Assembly (NCBI GenBank): GCA_946480815.1
Contig: CAMLLB010000027.1
Location: 1-50,540, forward strand
From: an uncultured Flavobacteriales bacterium
GTDB lineage: Bacteria > Bacteroidota > Bacteroidia > Flavobacteriales > Crocinitomicaceae
Reading direction: 5' to 3'
DNA length: 50,540 bases
In this document: one piece after another, positions 1-9,234 of the stretch
How positions within the stretch are numbered: position 1 is the stretch's first letter
Layout: the number at the start of each line of letters is the position of its first letter
Made by a program: the position numbers and the translations under genes
Notes under the pieces: generated by a model
The model's input: only the letters and a program-made list of their open reading frames with translations
The model's database searches: none
Told to the model about the DNA's origin: nothing

Positions 1-113
1 TCCCAAATTATTTCCGCACTAACGTTTGTCATAATTTGGTCTTCAAAAGCTTCGCCTGTCCCAAATTATTTCCGCACTAACGTTTGTCATAATTTGGTCT
101 TCAAAAGCTTCGC
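1..113. repeat. 55-bp perfect direct tandem duplication (period 58)
   Basis: Bases 1-55 are repeated exactly at 59-113, with a 3-base linker. Each copy contains a 9-bp inverted repeat (CCAAATTAT ... ATAATTTGG), so each can fold into a hairpin. The array may continue to the left of the window. It lies just downstream of the lon stop codon, so it would form part of the lon 3' untranslated region. No coding potential was recognised. Confidence 0.9.
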
Positions 114-119
114 TTTTTC

Positions 120-2537
120 TTATTTTCCTTTTTTCTCCAAAGCCAAATCAAGTACCTCTTTCATCTTTTTCACGTAATGGAATTTCAATCCTTTTACGTA
201 ATCGGCAGTGATCTCTTCCACGTCTTTGCGGTTGCGCTCACATAAAATGATCTCTTTGATATTTGCACGCTTGGCAGCAAGGATCTTTTCTTTGATCCCG
301 CCAACCGGCAGTACTTCCCCGCGCAAGGTGATTTCACCGGTCATTGCCAGGTTCTTCTTCACTTTTCTTCCCGAGAAAGAACTCGCAAGTGAAGTCAACA
401 TAGTGATTCCCGCACTTGGTCCGTCTTTTGGAGTTGCTCCTTCCGGAACGTGAATGTGGACATTTTTCTCGTCGAATAATTCCTGTTCCAAATCCAGCCA
501 ATGGCTATGTGCCTTTAAGAATTCCAACGCAATCACTGCGGATTCTTTCATAACATCTCCCAGGTTTCCGGTCAAGGTCAACTTGCCTTTTCCTTTCGTC
601 AAAGAAGACTCAATGAACAGGATGTCACCACCTACACTTGTCCAGGCCAAACCTGTTACTACTCCCGGAACATCGTTATTATCGTATTTTGTTTTTTCAC
701 GGCCGGCACCCAGAATGCCCGGCAATTCGTCGATTTCAATCTTTTCGGAGAATGTTTCCTCCAAAGCAACTTGTTTAGCTCTGTGACGTGCCAGTTTCGC
801 CAGTTTTTTATCTAAACCACGTACTCCCGACTCATTGGTATAATTCTCAATGATGCGTTCCAGTGTTTTGCGGTCTACGCTCAGGTCTTTTTTAGAAATC
901 CCGTGTGCTTCCAATTGTTTTGGCAGCAAATGTTTTTTCGCGATCTCAATCTTTTCCTCAATGGTGTAACCGTTTACTTCAATGATTTCCATTCGGTCCA
1001 ATAATGGGCCCTGGATTGTAGACAAACTGTTTGCCGTAGCAATGAACATCACCTTGGAAAGATCGAATTCCGTTTCTACGTAGTTATCATAAAATGCCGC
1101 ATTTTGTTCCGGATCAAGCACTTCAAGCAAAGCAGAAGAAGGATCTCCATGATTGCTTTTCCCCAACTTATCGATCTCATCCAATACAAAAACCGGATTC
1201 GCAGAACCTGCTTTTTTCAAATGCTGCATCACACGACCCGGCATAGCTCCGATATAGGTTTTTCTGTGTCCGCGGATTTCAGCTTCGTCGTGAACACCAC
1301 CCAAAGACATACGTACATATTTACGGCCCAAGGCTTCAGCAACCGATTTTCCCAAAGACGTTTTTCCAACCCCCGGAGGACCGTAAAAACATAAAATTGG
1401 AGATTTCATATCGCCTTTCAGTTTCAAAACTGCCAGGTATTCCAAAATGCGTTCTTTCACTTTTTCCAATCCGAAATGATCACGTTCCAGGATTTTTGCA
1501 GCGCGTTTCAAGTCCAGATTATCTGTTGAATATTCATTCCAGGGTAAGTCGAGTAAAGTATCCAGGTAATTCAACTGAACAGTGTATTCGGCTCCCTGCG
1601 GATTCATGCGCTGCAGTTTTGCCAATTCTTTATAGAACAATTTCGAAACTTCTTTGGACCACAGTTTTTTAGATGCACGCTCTTCCAGGTCTTTCACATC
1701 CTGTTCCTGAGGATTATCTCCCAACTCATCCTGGATCGTACGGATTTGTTGGTGCAGGAAGTATTCACGCTGCTGGCGGTCCATGTCCAGGCGCACTTTC
1801 GACTGGATTTCATTGCGCATTTCAAGCAATTGGGATTCCAATGTCAAATGCTCCACAACCATGCGTGCACGTTTGCGGAAGTCCAATTCCTCCAAAAGCT
1901 CCTGTTTTTTCTTTACATCGGCGTTCATATTCGATGAAATGAAATTCACCATGAAAGTCGGAGATTCGATATTTCCGATTGCAAATGCGGCTTCAGACGG
2001 AATATTCGGACTGTCTTTAATAATTTGAAGCGCCAGTTCTTTTACGTTGCGAAACAGGAGTTCCATTTCCTGATCGTCTTTTTCAGGCAGGATCTCCGTA
2101 AGGAAACTCACCTTTGCGCGCATATACGGCTCAGTTTGGTAAGGTTCCGCAATCTCGAAACGTCGTTTGCCCTGGATAATCACGGTAGATGTTCCATCCG
2201 GCATTTTCAGTAAGCGGACGATCTGGGCAACCGTACCAACGCGGTGCAAGTCATTAAACTCAGGATTTTCTTCTTCCTGGTCGATTTGTGAAACAACACC
2301 GATTATCTTTTTTCCACTATTGGCATCCTGTAATAATTTCAAGGATTTATCGCGACCAATCGTGATCGGGATCATAACTCCGGGGAAAAGCACATTGTTA
2401 CGCAAAGGCAAAATAGGCAAGTCTTCCGGAAAAATTTCTTTGTTCATATTGTCCTCGTCATCCTGTGACATCAAAGGCAAAAATTCTGCATCCTCTTCTG
2501 ATGAGACTATAATTGTATGGTCGAATGAATCTTTCAT
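120..2537 (-). CDS. lon: ATP-dependent protease La (Lon)
   Basis: Cytosolic ATP-dependent serine protease that degrades misfolded and regulatory proteins. At 805 aa it has the usual LonA length. The N-terminal substrate-binding LON domain covers about residues 38-235. The AAA+ module carries Walker A GPPGVGKT near residue 384 and a FVLDEIDK Walker B. The C-terminal protease domain has the Ser-Lys dyad, with Ser708 in PKDGPSAG and Lys749 in GGIKEK. The ATG at 2537 gives an acidic N-terminal extension before the conserved LPILPLRN motif, as in other Bacteroidota. It is probably transcribed alone; 2538-2708 upstream holds no gene. No clear heat-shock element was recognised. Confidence 0.98.
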   Translation of the reverse strand: MKDSFDHTIIVSSEEDAEFLPLMSQDDEDNMNKEIFPEDLPILPLRNNVLFPGVMIPITIGRDKSLKLLQDANSGKKIIGVVSQIDQEEENPEFNDLHRVGTVAQIVRLLKMPDGTSTVIIQGKRRFEIAEPYQTEPYMRAKVSFLTEILPEKDDQEMELLFRNVKELALQIIKDSPNIPSEAAFAIGNIESPTFMVNFISSNMNADVKKKQELLEELDFRKRARMVVEHLTLESQLLEMRNEIQSKVRLDMDRQQREYFLHQQIRTIQDELGDNPQEQDVKDLEERASKKLWSKEVSKLFYKELAKLQRMNPQGAEYTVQLNYLDTLLDLPWNEYSTDNLDLKRAAKILERDHFGLEKVKERILEYLAVLKLKGDMKSPILCFYGPPGVGKTSLGKSVAEALGRKYVRMSLGGVHDEAEIRGHRKTYIGAMPGRVMQHLKKAGSANPVFVLDEIDKLGKSNHGDPSSALLEVLDPEQNAAFYDNYVETEFDLSKVMFIATANSLSTIQGPLLDRMEIIEVNGYTIEEKIEIAKKHLLPKQLEAHGISKKDLSVDRKTLERIIENYTNESGVRGLDKKLAKLARHRAKQVALEETFSEKIEIDELPGILGAGREKTKYDNNDVPGVVTGLAWTSVGGDILFIESSLTKGKGKLTLTGNLGDVMKESAVIALEFLKAHSHWLDLEQELFDEKNVHIHVPEGATPKDGPSAGITMLTSLASSFSGRKVKKNLAMTGEITLRGEVLPVGGIKEKILAAKRANIKEIILCERNRKDVEEITADYVKGLKFHYVKKMKEVLDLALEKKGK

Positions 2538-2708
2538 GTATGTGTATTTAACGTCAAAATGTCATTGTTCTTATGATCAACCCGGGTCAATTCATAAAAA
2601 AACTTCTGACGATAGGGATTGTCAAGCGCTGTGCCAATTCCAATTCCCTGACGAATTGACATACCACTTCCTAATTCCAATTAATAAATTACGAATTTTG
2701 AACTAAAA

Positions 2709-2921
2709 TCAGAACTCTGTTTTATTTTTCAGATAAAGTGTGGTCAATGTTCTCGCCCAATACCTCGGAACGGCATGCGTTTCCTGCAAGAATACAACTA
2801 CGTCATTCGACTTCTTTTCAGCTGCATTGAAATCTTTCAGAGTCTCCATCCAAAAAGCAATCGGTTTCCCGGTTTTTTCAATGACTTGTTCGTCTGTCAC
2901 GTCCCAATATTCTTTTTTCAT
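2709..2921 (-). CDS. small DUF4287-like protein
   Basis: A 70-aa soluble protein with no signal peptide or membrane segment. The pattern EKTGKPIAFWMETLKDF, then a helix ending in a YWARTLTTLYL segment, resembles the small DUF4287 fold (TGK-x3-W ... W-A-x2-L). That assignment comes from memory of the family and is moderate. Function is unknown. The ATG at 2921 is the only reasonable start. It is separated from lon by 171 bp and has its own upstream region, which contains a dispersed repeat. It is a real gene candidate because composition and domain pattern are protein-like on this strand; the overlapping plus-strand frame is not. Confidence 0.6.
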   Translation of the reverse strand: MKKEYWDVTDEQVIEKTGKPIAFWMETLKDFNAAEKKSNDVVVFLQETHAVPRYWARTLTTLYLKNKTEF

Positions 2922-3036
2922 AGTTCAGCTATTTATTTGTACTAAGTTACTTTTTTTGTCTGTTCGGGTATTCCGCCGTGTGTTCCCGGATCAATTCATC
3001 GTTCACAAATGTCTGGTCTCGATACGCTTCATTGCT

Positions 3037-3135
3037 CCTTCGCTGACCCTGCTCCGCAGTCTGCGTGCCGCTGAAGTTTTAGCAGAGGTGCAAGTGGCTT
3101 CACGAAGGCAAAGAGCTTCAGCGCAAGCGTTGCAT
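3037..3135. repeat. dispersed intergenic repeat, family R1 (copy 1)
   Basis: This lies in the 329-bp gene-free stretch 2922-3250. The core at 3093-3131 (GTGGCTTCACGAAGGCAA, then GAGCTTCAGCGCAAGCGTT) closely matches the core of the copies at 33074-33138 and 36929-36993. The left part is GC-rich and also palindromic. A short TCTCGATACGCTTC segment at about 3017-3030 is shared with the R3 copy near 26240. The rest of the stretch is AT-rich and presumably holds the promoter of the 3251 gene; nothing else is seen there. Confidence 0.75.
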
Positions 3136-3250
3136 TCCGCACCCGACCTGACAGCGTTTGTTGAGTATTGAGAAGCTCTTAAAATCTATCTTAACAAAAT
3201 TTTAACAATTGGCATGTGATTTGTTAGTCCGTTGAAACTAAACTATATAC

Positions 3251-3865
3251 ATGAAACCTGTTTTCTACATTTTTGCTTTATCAGTTTGCCTTCTCTCCTG
3301 TAAAAAAGGAAAAAAATTAAAGCATGAAGTAGCTGTTCAATTTGTTACAACAATCGAATCAGGAGTCTATCCCGAAGATCATTTCCCGCCTTTTGATCCG
3401 AACGACTGGAACGAAGTACCGCAATACCCAAGGTATGCACATGATTATTCTGCCGACCAAATTGCTGCACAATTCAATTCGAAATTGACTTCTCTTCTGA
3501 ATAAAAACAATGTGATGCTACAGGAAGACACGGCTGATTATGTACTTTATATTAATGCTATGAACTTAAGCGAATCCATTGAACGTCAAAGCTACATTGA
3601 CAGCTGTTCGTGGAATAACCCGATCGCTTATGTTTACAAATCTTCCCTGAAGTTTGTGGTTTCTGCTGAACTATATAAAAATGGAATCCTTGTTGATTCC
3701 TGGTCTAAAGAAGCCAATTCCTGGGAATCTATTCGCAACAAGCGGGACAATTGCAACAAACCGAAAGTCAGAACCATTGTTCGGGGAACGAGCTGGTTGG
3801 TTGACCAGGTGGCAAAAGAATTGCGGGTAAGGATCTCCAAAAAGATGTACGAGTTGGAGAAATAA
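3251..3865 (+). CDS. hypothetical lipoprotein
   Basis: A 204-aa protein with a lipoprotein signal (hydrophobic stretch ending LLSC, Cys17) followed by a Lys-rich segment, so it is probably anchored to a periplasmic membrane face. The mature part has conserved-looking acidic and aromatic residues and several Cys (about residues 123 and 160), but no domain was recognised. The ATG at 3251 sits directly before the signal. It is monocistronic: upstream is a repeat-containing gap and downstream a terminator hairpin. Function is unknown. Confidence 0.8.
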   Translation: MKPVFYIFALSVCLLSCKKGKKLKHEVAVQFVTTIESGVYPEDHFPPFDPNDWNEVPQYPRYAHDYSADQIAAQFNSKLTSLLNKNNVMLQEDTADYVLYINAMNLSESIERQSYIDSCSWNNPIAYVYKSSLKFVVSAELYKNGILVDSWSKEANSWESIRNKRDNCNKPKVRTIVRGTSWLVDQVAKELRVRISKKMYELEK

Positions 3866-3897
3866 AAAACCATCCGCCGGATGACGAATGGTTTTAA
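3865..3897 (+). terminator. stem-loop terminator after the 3251 lipoprotein gene
   Basis: AAAAACCAT (3865-3873) pairs with ATGGTTTT (3888-3895) around a 14-base loop, starting at the stop codon. The A-run/T-run flanks allow bidirectional use for this convergent junction. Confidence 0.7.
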
Positions 3898-3910
3898 AAT
3901 AGTTGCTGTC

Positions 3911-4012
3911 GTTCTCGATACATTCTGCGATGTCAATTCGAGTATCCCTGACAGAAGCCTAGCGAATAGTCAGGGATGTATCGAGAATACATGCAGAATT
4001 ACTCGAACTGAC
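3911..4012. repeat. nested palindromic intergenic repeat, family R3 (copy 1)
   Basis: Several inverted arms are nested here: TTCTCGATACAT pairs with ATGTATCGAGAA (12 bp), ATCCCTGAC with GTCAGGGAT (9 bp) and TTCGAGT with ACTCGAA (7 bp). The element fills the convergent gap between the 3251 lipoprotein gene and the 4024 gene. The same order of TTCGAGTATCCC and GGGATGTATCGAGAA occurs in the gap at 26171-26270. Non-coding. Confidence 0.8.
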
Positions 4013-4023
4013 AGGGCAAACTA

Positions 4024-6882
4024 TCAATACTTCACGACTCTCTTTTGAGAAGATTTCGATCCGTCAGTAATTTGAAGGATGAATAAGTTCCCGTCGAATG
4101 CGTTTAGGTCAAGAACCTGCATTGCTTTGTAATCAACTACCGTTTGAAGCAATTTTCCGTTCATATCAAATACACGGATCGTTCCTCCAGTTTCAGAAAC
4201 TCCATTGATGCGGATTGATCCTGTTGTCGGGTTCGGATATACTATGAACAAATCTCCTTCAACTGTACTTTCTTCCAATCCAAGATTTTCAGGAACCGGA
4301 TCAAAATTGATTCCACATGGTCCGTCATTGCTCAAAAATGCACTTCGTACTGCACTTGCTTTAACAAACAACTCGTTTACAGGATCGAAAATGAATCCTC
4401 CCGGAACTTCCTCCCGTTTAATCAAATATGCGTAATCCAATTCGAATGACTCACCATTACTCAGTGCAGTTTTCCCAAAAGAATAAGCTCCCCGGCGATC
4501 TCCTCCAGGATTTGAAGTTGATCCGTTTCCACATGGTTCAAACTCTGACCAACCAAATCCCGGATCGCTTCCTCCTGTACCCCAATGTAAGGTGTCAGAA
4601 TCTCCAGGATACATGTATTTGGTTTCAATTGAGGTGACACATGGTGCCCCAGGGAATCCGGTTCCACCATAGTACATCTGATCACCAAATTGAAAACGTC
4701 CGTTCAACACGTTATACCAGGATATTGCAGATGTCGGATCTGACTGACCTACAGGAGCATTTATTCCCGTGTATACAGCAGAGGCATACAAACCGGTGTA
4801 TTCATTATCTGTCACTCCGTCGTTGTACCCGTAACCATTTACTGATTCTCCAGGGGAAATTCCGATTTCGTTATCCAATCCGTCATTAGCCTGTTTAAAA
4901 CCTTTCAAGACCATCAAACCCTGAGCCGGGATGGTGTCGCCGTAACCAAGTGCTCCTGCATTATTTTCGTCATGCATGTCCGCATTGTAATTGTAGATCA
5001 TTCCTAAACTTACATTTGTACCAACATAGTCATCATTGTAATTTCCTATATCACCATCAAAATGACCACCGAAGTACAGGGAATCTATTTCTGCTCCACG
5101 CGAAATCACTTTTACCTTACGCATCAAGACATTATTGAATGTTTCATTCGTATCACATGCCTGTGTGTATACATAACTATGGATTTCAAGTGCCTTATTG
5201 GTGTTCCCGTTGTCTCTGTAATGGGTTATGCTGAATACACAATCGTTTCCGTAGATACTTGGATAATCTCCCAAAATCGGTTCATACAGACCATTCGCAT
5301 TGATATCAACAAACGGAGCAAGGTGTGCAGCCTGACCCCAAGGAGAATGTCCATGTGCGGGCCAATTGTTAATCTGCCAAACCGGAATGTAATTCGAAGA
5401 ACCGAATGCTACCGAATCCAAATGGTCTTCGATCATCTGAAGACTTACATGGTATGGGCGATTGTATTCCGATTCCATTTCTTCATTATAGAAATTGCTA
5501 GTTGTATACGGTCCGGGAAGTTCATCGTATTGCTCATTATAAGTTGATAAGGCATTTGCCAACGTGTCATTGTTTGCAGTAAATCCTACGAAACGTTCGG
5601 ATAGGTTGTAACACGCGGAACGGTTATCATAAGTGGAACCAGGTCTTCCATCAGGTGTAACTGCAATTACTTTTGTACCCAAACCTATCAATGCATTTAA
5701 GTTACTGCCTCCTTCTAATCTTGTACCATACTCATCGCGACTCAAAACAGGAAATGTTTTATAAAACTCACTATATGGTACTCTTCCAACTGAGGCATTT
5801 CCATCTAAATCCAGGGATAAGCCTTTGGAAATATCGGACCCTGTCAATAGAACACCATTAGTACTTTTAAAAATATGGTAAATGATTATACTTGTAGATG
5901 CTGAATCTACGATCTGAAAAGTAGGATTTACCTTATAGAAGATTCCCTTGTTTGTATTGGAGTACTTAAAGTAAACCTGGTAGTGGTTATTTGTAAATTC
6001 CACCTGACTTGCAATCGAATTTGCCGGTCCACTAAAATTATTACTGACGGTCATGGTCCCAGCTGCATTGTAATGCTCCACATCGACCCCGTTAGTAACT
6101 CCGATCGTAGTCGGGTCAATTAAAAAAGAACTTACAGAGCGTTGAGTTGCATCAATACCCGTATTGATACTGCTATATGAATTCGCAGCTGTTCTCGTAA
6201 AGATTTGCACCGGAGACACTCCCACTGCGCAAACCACTTTTTCCAGTCCGTTCACTACAAACAAGCTTCCGCTTTTGAACCCGGATGTAACCGTGTTTGA
6301 AAAAGATATTCCGTTGGTAATGGAAGCACTTACCATTTCTTCTGTAGGAGCGGTAAACGTTCCTGTGTTCAACGCTACGCGAACGAAACCTCCGGAACTT
6401 TTTACAACGTAAGTAACGAGCTCATTTCCTATTAATTTCGGCTCAAAATAGCACAATTTGTAATCATTCGCACTTGTTGCTGTACTTATTAAAGCTCCGG
6501 TGTTTTTATTGACTTTCAGCCAAATTAATTTCGCGGTAGTGGCAGAACCGATCTCAAGTACGTAATACAATTCATTTCCCTGCTCAATGGCTGTAAGTAA
6601 TAAATTGTTCACGGTATTAGCAGGTAGAGTCACATTGTACATTTGCCGATCAAATGATTCCAGTTGACCGGACACAGAAATTCGTTGTCTTGTAAGCCCA
6701 ACCTGACCGGCTCCACTTCCGGTTACGCTGACCAAATTGACTTTGTCCTGGGCATCAAAATAACTGTAATTTGTAAATGTTGCAGTACCACCGGAAGCCG
6801 TGGCATGCATAAAGGTCCTATTGAATTGGGAAAAAGCAAATCCACTCACTAATAGAACGAGACAGGTAGAAATTATCTTCAT
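4024..6882 (-). CDS. secreted protein with type IX secretion (type A) sorting domain
   Basis: A 952-aa exported protein. Residues 1-18 are a signal peptide (MKIISTCLVLLVSGFAFSQ). The last about 75 residues form a Por/type A C-terminal sorting domain: a VYPNPTTGSIRI strand, a RVFDMNGKLLQT strand and the terminal KRVVKY, which direct passage through the type IX machinery and anchoring at the cell surface. The central part has beta-rich repeats followed by an Asp/Gly/Tyr-rich region with many short acidic loops (DINANGLYEPILGDYP), which look calcium-binding. No catalytic domain was recognised. It is monocistronic, with an AT-rich 5' region of 175 bp (6883-7057) that holds two small hairpins. Its role may be adhesive or structural; that is inference. 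Confidence 0.85.
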   Translation of the reverse strand: MKIISTCLVLLVSGFAFSQFNRTFMHATASGGTATFTNYSYFDAQDKVNLVSVTGSGAGQVGLTRQRISVSGQLESFDRQMYNVTLPANTVNNLLLTAIEQGNELYYVLEIGSATTAKLIWLKVNKNTGALISTATSANDYKLCYFEPKLIGNELVTYVVKSSGGFVRVALNTGTFTAPTEEMVSASITNGISFSNTVTSGFKSGSLFVVNGLEKVVCAVGVSPVQIFTRTAANSYSSINTGIDATQRSVSSFLIDPTTIGVTNGVDVEHYNAAGTMTVSNNFSGPANSIASQVEFTNNHYQVYFKYSNTNKGIFYKVNPTFQIVDSASTSIIIYHIFKSTNGVLLTGSDISKGLSLDLDGNASVGRVPYSEFYKTFPVLSRDEYGTRLEGGSNLNALIGLGTKVIAVTPDGRPGSTYDNRSACYNLSERFVGFTANNDTLANALSTYNEQYDELPGPYTTSNFYNEEMESEYNRPYHVSLQMIEDHLDSVAFGSSNYIPVWQINNWPAHGHSPWGQAAHLAPFVDINANGLYEPILGDYPSIYGNDCVFSITHYRDNGNTNKALEIHSYVYTQACDTNETFNNVLMRKVKVISRGAEIDSLYFGGHFDGDIGNYNDDYVGTNVSLGMIYNYNADMHDENNAGALGYGDTIPAQGLMVLKGFKQANDGLDNEIGISPGESVNGYGYNDGVTDNEYTGLYASAVYTGINAPVGQSDPTSAISWYNVLNGRFQFGDQMYYGGTGFPGAPCVTSIETKYMYPGDSDTLHWGTGGSDPGFGWSEFEPCGNGSTSNPGGDRRGAYSFGKTALSNGESFELDYAYLIKREEVPGGFIFDPVNELFVKASAVRSAFLSNDGPCGINFDPVPENLGLEESTVEGDLFIVYPNPTTGSIRINGVSETGGTIRVFDMNGKLLQTVVDYKAMQVLDLNAFDGNLFILQITDGSKSSQKRVVKY

Positions 6883-7057
6883 GGTGATTTTTTTTAGGTG
6901 TTAAACATCTATTCACTTATTGGAGTGAACGGACATTTTTCAGAAAGCGTTGGACGCAATTATGAATTATCGGCCGCAGCGGGCCGAATTTTGCAAGCTA
7001 TGAATTAAAATGTGCTTTTTGTTGATTAAAATGACAGGACTTCTTTTAAGGTCCAAA

Positions 7058-8200
7058 TCAACCTCCATGCTTCGCCAGGTAATCCAGGATGTAATGATCA
7101 CCTTCCGAAAGTTCCATCCCGCGTCTGTTCATCATGGCATTAGCAGCTTCTTTTGCTTTTTTCAGTTCAAATAAATCGGTCCCGTTTACAGCACCCCATG
7201 AAAATGAAGGGATGAACTTTTTAGGGAATTCACCACCGAAAATATTGCAGGAAACTCCCACAACTGTTGCGGTATTGAACATCGTGTTGATGGCACATTT
7301 GCTGTGGTCGCCCATAAAAACTCCCATAAATTGCAGGCCGGTTTCCACCTCTGTCCCTGTTTCGTAAGACCAGGAACGGATCATAGAGTAATTATTTTTC
7401 AGGTTAGAGGTATTCGTATCCGCTCCAAAATTACACCATTCGCCTACCACTGAATTACCCAGGAAACCATCATGACCCTTATTGGAATATGCCTGAAACA
7501 CACAATTCGTAATTTCTCCGCCAACTTTGCAGAACGGACCAATTGTAGTTGCTCCATAGATCTTCGAACCCATTTTCACCACTGCATGTTCACCCAATGA
7601 GAACGGTCCGCGAATCATTGATCCTTCCATTACTTCCGCATCCGCTGCAATGTAAATCGGTCCGGAAGTAGTATTTAAAAATGAGCCTTCGACAGACGCT
7701 CCGGCTTCCAAAAAGATCAAGGAAGGGTCACCGATAATGGTATTGGAGTTCGGGATATATTGTGATTCTCTTCCACCGGTAAGAAAAAAATAATCTGCTA
7801 CTAAAATTTCATCGTTCATTTGGAATAAATCCCAACGCTGGGTCAGTTCCAACGGATGTTGCTCCGTCCATTTGATCTTTTGTTTTCCTTCTCCTCTCCT
7901 TGCAATCCAGGTATCACCCGAAACAAGAATCTGGTTGTCTTCCAAAACAACCACTGCCGCTGCAATTGCATCCGTGGGGATAATTGCAGCATTCACTTCC
8001 ACATCTGTTTTACCTGAAATCCGCGGAAATTTTTTGGAAATATATTTTTCCGTCTCAAATGACACGGTTGCCTCCGGAATCCATTTTTCCCATCGTTCTT
8101 TGTTGGTAAGAATTCCCACTCTTAAGTCACCTACCGGTCTTGTAAGCGTTAATGGTGCAAAGCGCAGGTGCAACCCGTTATCGTGAAGAATGATGTTCAT
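7058..8200 (-). CDS. GlmU-like sugar nucleotidyltransferase (Bacteroidota type)
   Basis: A 380-aa cytosolic protein. The N-terminus (HDNGLHLRFAPLTLTRPVGDLRVGILT) is the signature of the Bacteroidota alternative GlmU family, annotated as putative UDP-GlcNAc diphosphorylase / glucosamine-1-phosphate acetyltransferase related. The C-terminal half (about residues 175-330) shows hexapeptide-like left-handed beta-helix repeats (IYIAADAEVMEGSMIRGPFSLGEHAVVKMGSKIYG). A role in cell-wall or envelope precursor synthesis is inferred from the family; the exact substrate is not certain. The ATG at 8200 starts directly at the conserved N-terminal motif. It lies 67 bp downstream of the HAD gene on the same strand and may be co-transcribed with it. 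Confidence 0.85.
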   Translation of the reverse strand: MNIILHDNGLHLRFAPLTLTRPVGDLRVGILTNKERWEKWIPEATVSFETEKYISKKFPRISGKTDVEVNAAIIPTDAIAAAVVVLEDNQILVSGDTWIARRGEGKQKIKWTEQHPLELTQRWDLFQMNDEILVADYFFLTGGRESQYIPNSNTIIGDPSLIFLEAGASVEGSFLNTTSGPIYIAADAEVMEGSMIRGPFSLGEHAVVKMGSKIYGATTIGPFCKVGGEITNCVFQAYSNKGHDGFLGNSVVGEWCNFGADTNTSNLKNNYSMIRSWSYETGTEVETGLQFMGVFMGDHSKCAINTMFNTATVVGVSCNIFGGEFPKKFIPSFSWGAVNGTDLFELKKAKEAANAMMNRRGMELSEGDHYILDYLAKHGG

Positions 8201-8267
8201 GGTAATGCTATTTGTTAAATTAAAGATAGCTATTCTAAATTACGAATTGCGAATTAGGAATGCCGAA

Positions 8268-8924
8268 TTATGAAAATAATTCTTCGAGGCGGGGATCGTT
8301 GTAATCTTTGATGAAGAACAGGACGTTCGGATAATTCGCGAATTCCTCTTCTGCATGCGTTGTGGTAACAATAATTGTTTTCATTCCGGCATTCAGAGCA
8401 GCTTCTGCTCCTTTCGGCACATCTTCAAATACAATACAGGATTCCGGTTCAACTTTCAACTGTTCTGCCCCTTTCAAAAACACTTCCGGATTCGGTTTGC
8501 TTTCCATCACATCTTCAGCACTTACAATCGCACTGAAATACGAACGAATATGCAGATCGTCCAATACGAAATCAATATTGGACCGGACTGCAGCTGAACC
8601 GATTGCCATAGAAATCCCTGAACCGTCTGCCTTCCCGATCAATTCTCCCAGACCGGGAATCAAAGTCAGGTGCGGACGATAGAGTTCCCTGTACATTTTC
8701 TCTTTCCGGTCGGAATAATATTTAATTGTTTCTTCGGTGAGTGTTCCTTCTCCAAAAACACGGTCGAGCAACTCGTGATTCTTCCCATACATTTGCTGTT
8801 TCACCTGATCTAAGGTCAAGCCGGCTTTGAGGTCTTCATTTAAGATTTCGTTCCAGACCTTCAGATGGAATTCCATGTCGTTGATCATGGTACCGTTGAG
8901 GTCGAAGAGAAATGCTTTATTCAT
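8268..8924 (-). CDS. HAD-superfamily hydrolase, beta-phosphoglucomutase/phosphatase-like
   Basis: 218 aa from the ATG at 8924. HAD motif I is FLFDLNGTMIND, with catalytic aspartates in D-x-N-G-T; the usual second Asp of DxDGT is replaced by Asn, which is notable. Motif II is the IGSAAV region, motif III has the SKPNPE lysine, and motif IV is CIVFEDVPKGAEAALNAG. The cap domain is helical (about residues 15-85), as in beta-phosphoglucomutase-like enzymes acting on phosphosugars. The frame stays open for 70 more codons upstream, but that stretch consists of two large inverted repeats and does not look like protein, so the internal ATG is preferred. Substrate unknown. Confidence 0.85.
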   Translation of the reverse strand: MNKAFLFDLNGTMINDMEFHLKVWNEILNEDLKAGLTLDQVKQQMYGKNHELLDRVFGEGTLTEETIKYYSDRKEKMYRELYRPHLTLIPGLGELIGKADGSGISMAIGSAAVRSNIDFVLDDLHIRSYFSAIVSAEDVMESKPNPEVFLKGAEQLKVEPESCIVFEDVPKGAEAALNAGMKTIIVTTTHAEEEFANYPNVLFFIKDYNDPRLEELFS

Positions 8925-8939
8925 AGTATTATTTTTTCT

Positions 8940-8969
8940 CATACTTTTTGCCAAGGCTGAAAAAGTATG
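8940..8969 (-). promoter_or_regulatory. 10-bp-arm hairpin just upstream of the HAD gene
   Basis: CATACTTTTT (8940-8949) and AAAAAGTATG (8960-8969) are perfect inverted arms around a 10-base loop, ending 15 bases before the HAD start codon. It would fold in the 5' leader of the mRNA or serve as a protein-binding dyad. No match to a known regulator site was recognised. Confidence 0.55.
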
Positions 8970-8987
8970 CAAAACATCCTTTAATTC

Positions 8988-9129
8988 CTGCCATTCAAAG
9001 CCGCTCGTGAAAAATATCTTTTTTCGTGTTTTAAGGTCAAAAGAACAGATCAGGATCTGAAACGCAAGCGCTTTTGACAAAACACTATGAAAAAAAACAT
9101 TTTTCTTTACTTCGCTTCCTGAATGGCAG
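8988..9129. repeat. 142-bp imperfect inverted repeat
   Basis: The outer arms are CTGCCATTCA (8988-8997) and TGAATGGCAG (9120-9129). Pairing continues with gaps through A/T-rich arms to GTCAAAAG (9036-9043) and CTTTTGAC (9071-9078). A separate small palindrome, CAGATC-AG-GATCTG, lies at 9046-9059. It accounts for most of the gene-free stretch 8925-9234. The form resembles a miniature inverted-repeat element or a long structured RNA; no target-site duplication was identified. Confidence 0.65.
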
Positions 9130-9234
9130 TGCAACGCGAAATAATTCGTTTAAATTAATTGATACCAGAACGCGGGGTGAAATATCCAGGTTAAAAAAAC
9201 TTTAATTCTATGTAGCTTTTTAGTTGGAAGAAAA

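Noticed and set aside
1..113. Possible CRISPR array
   Set aside because: Only two copies, a 3-base linker instead of unique spacers, and no cas genes nearby.
2167..2706. 179-aa plus-strand frame opposite the lon start
   Set aside because: It lies on the complement of lon, has no recognisable domain, and its composition fits a shadow frame.
8925..9134. In-frame 70-codon extension of the HAD protein
   Set aside because: The stretch consists of inverted repeats, the translated part (MHCHSGSEVKKNVFFHSV...) has no HAD similarity, and the internal ATG at 8924 starts exactly at HAD motif I.
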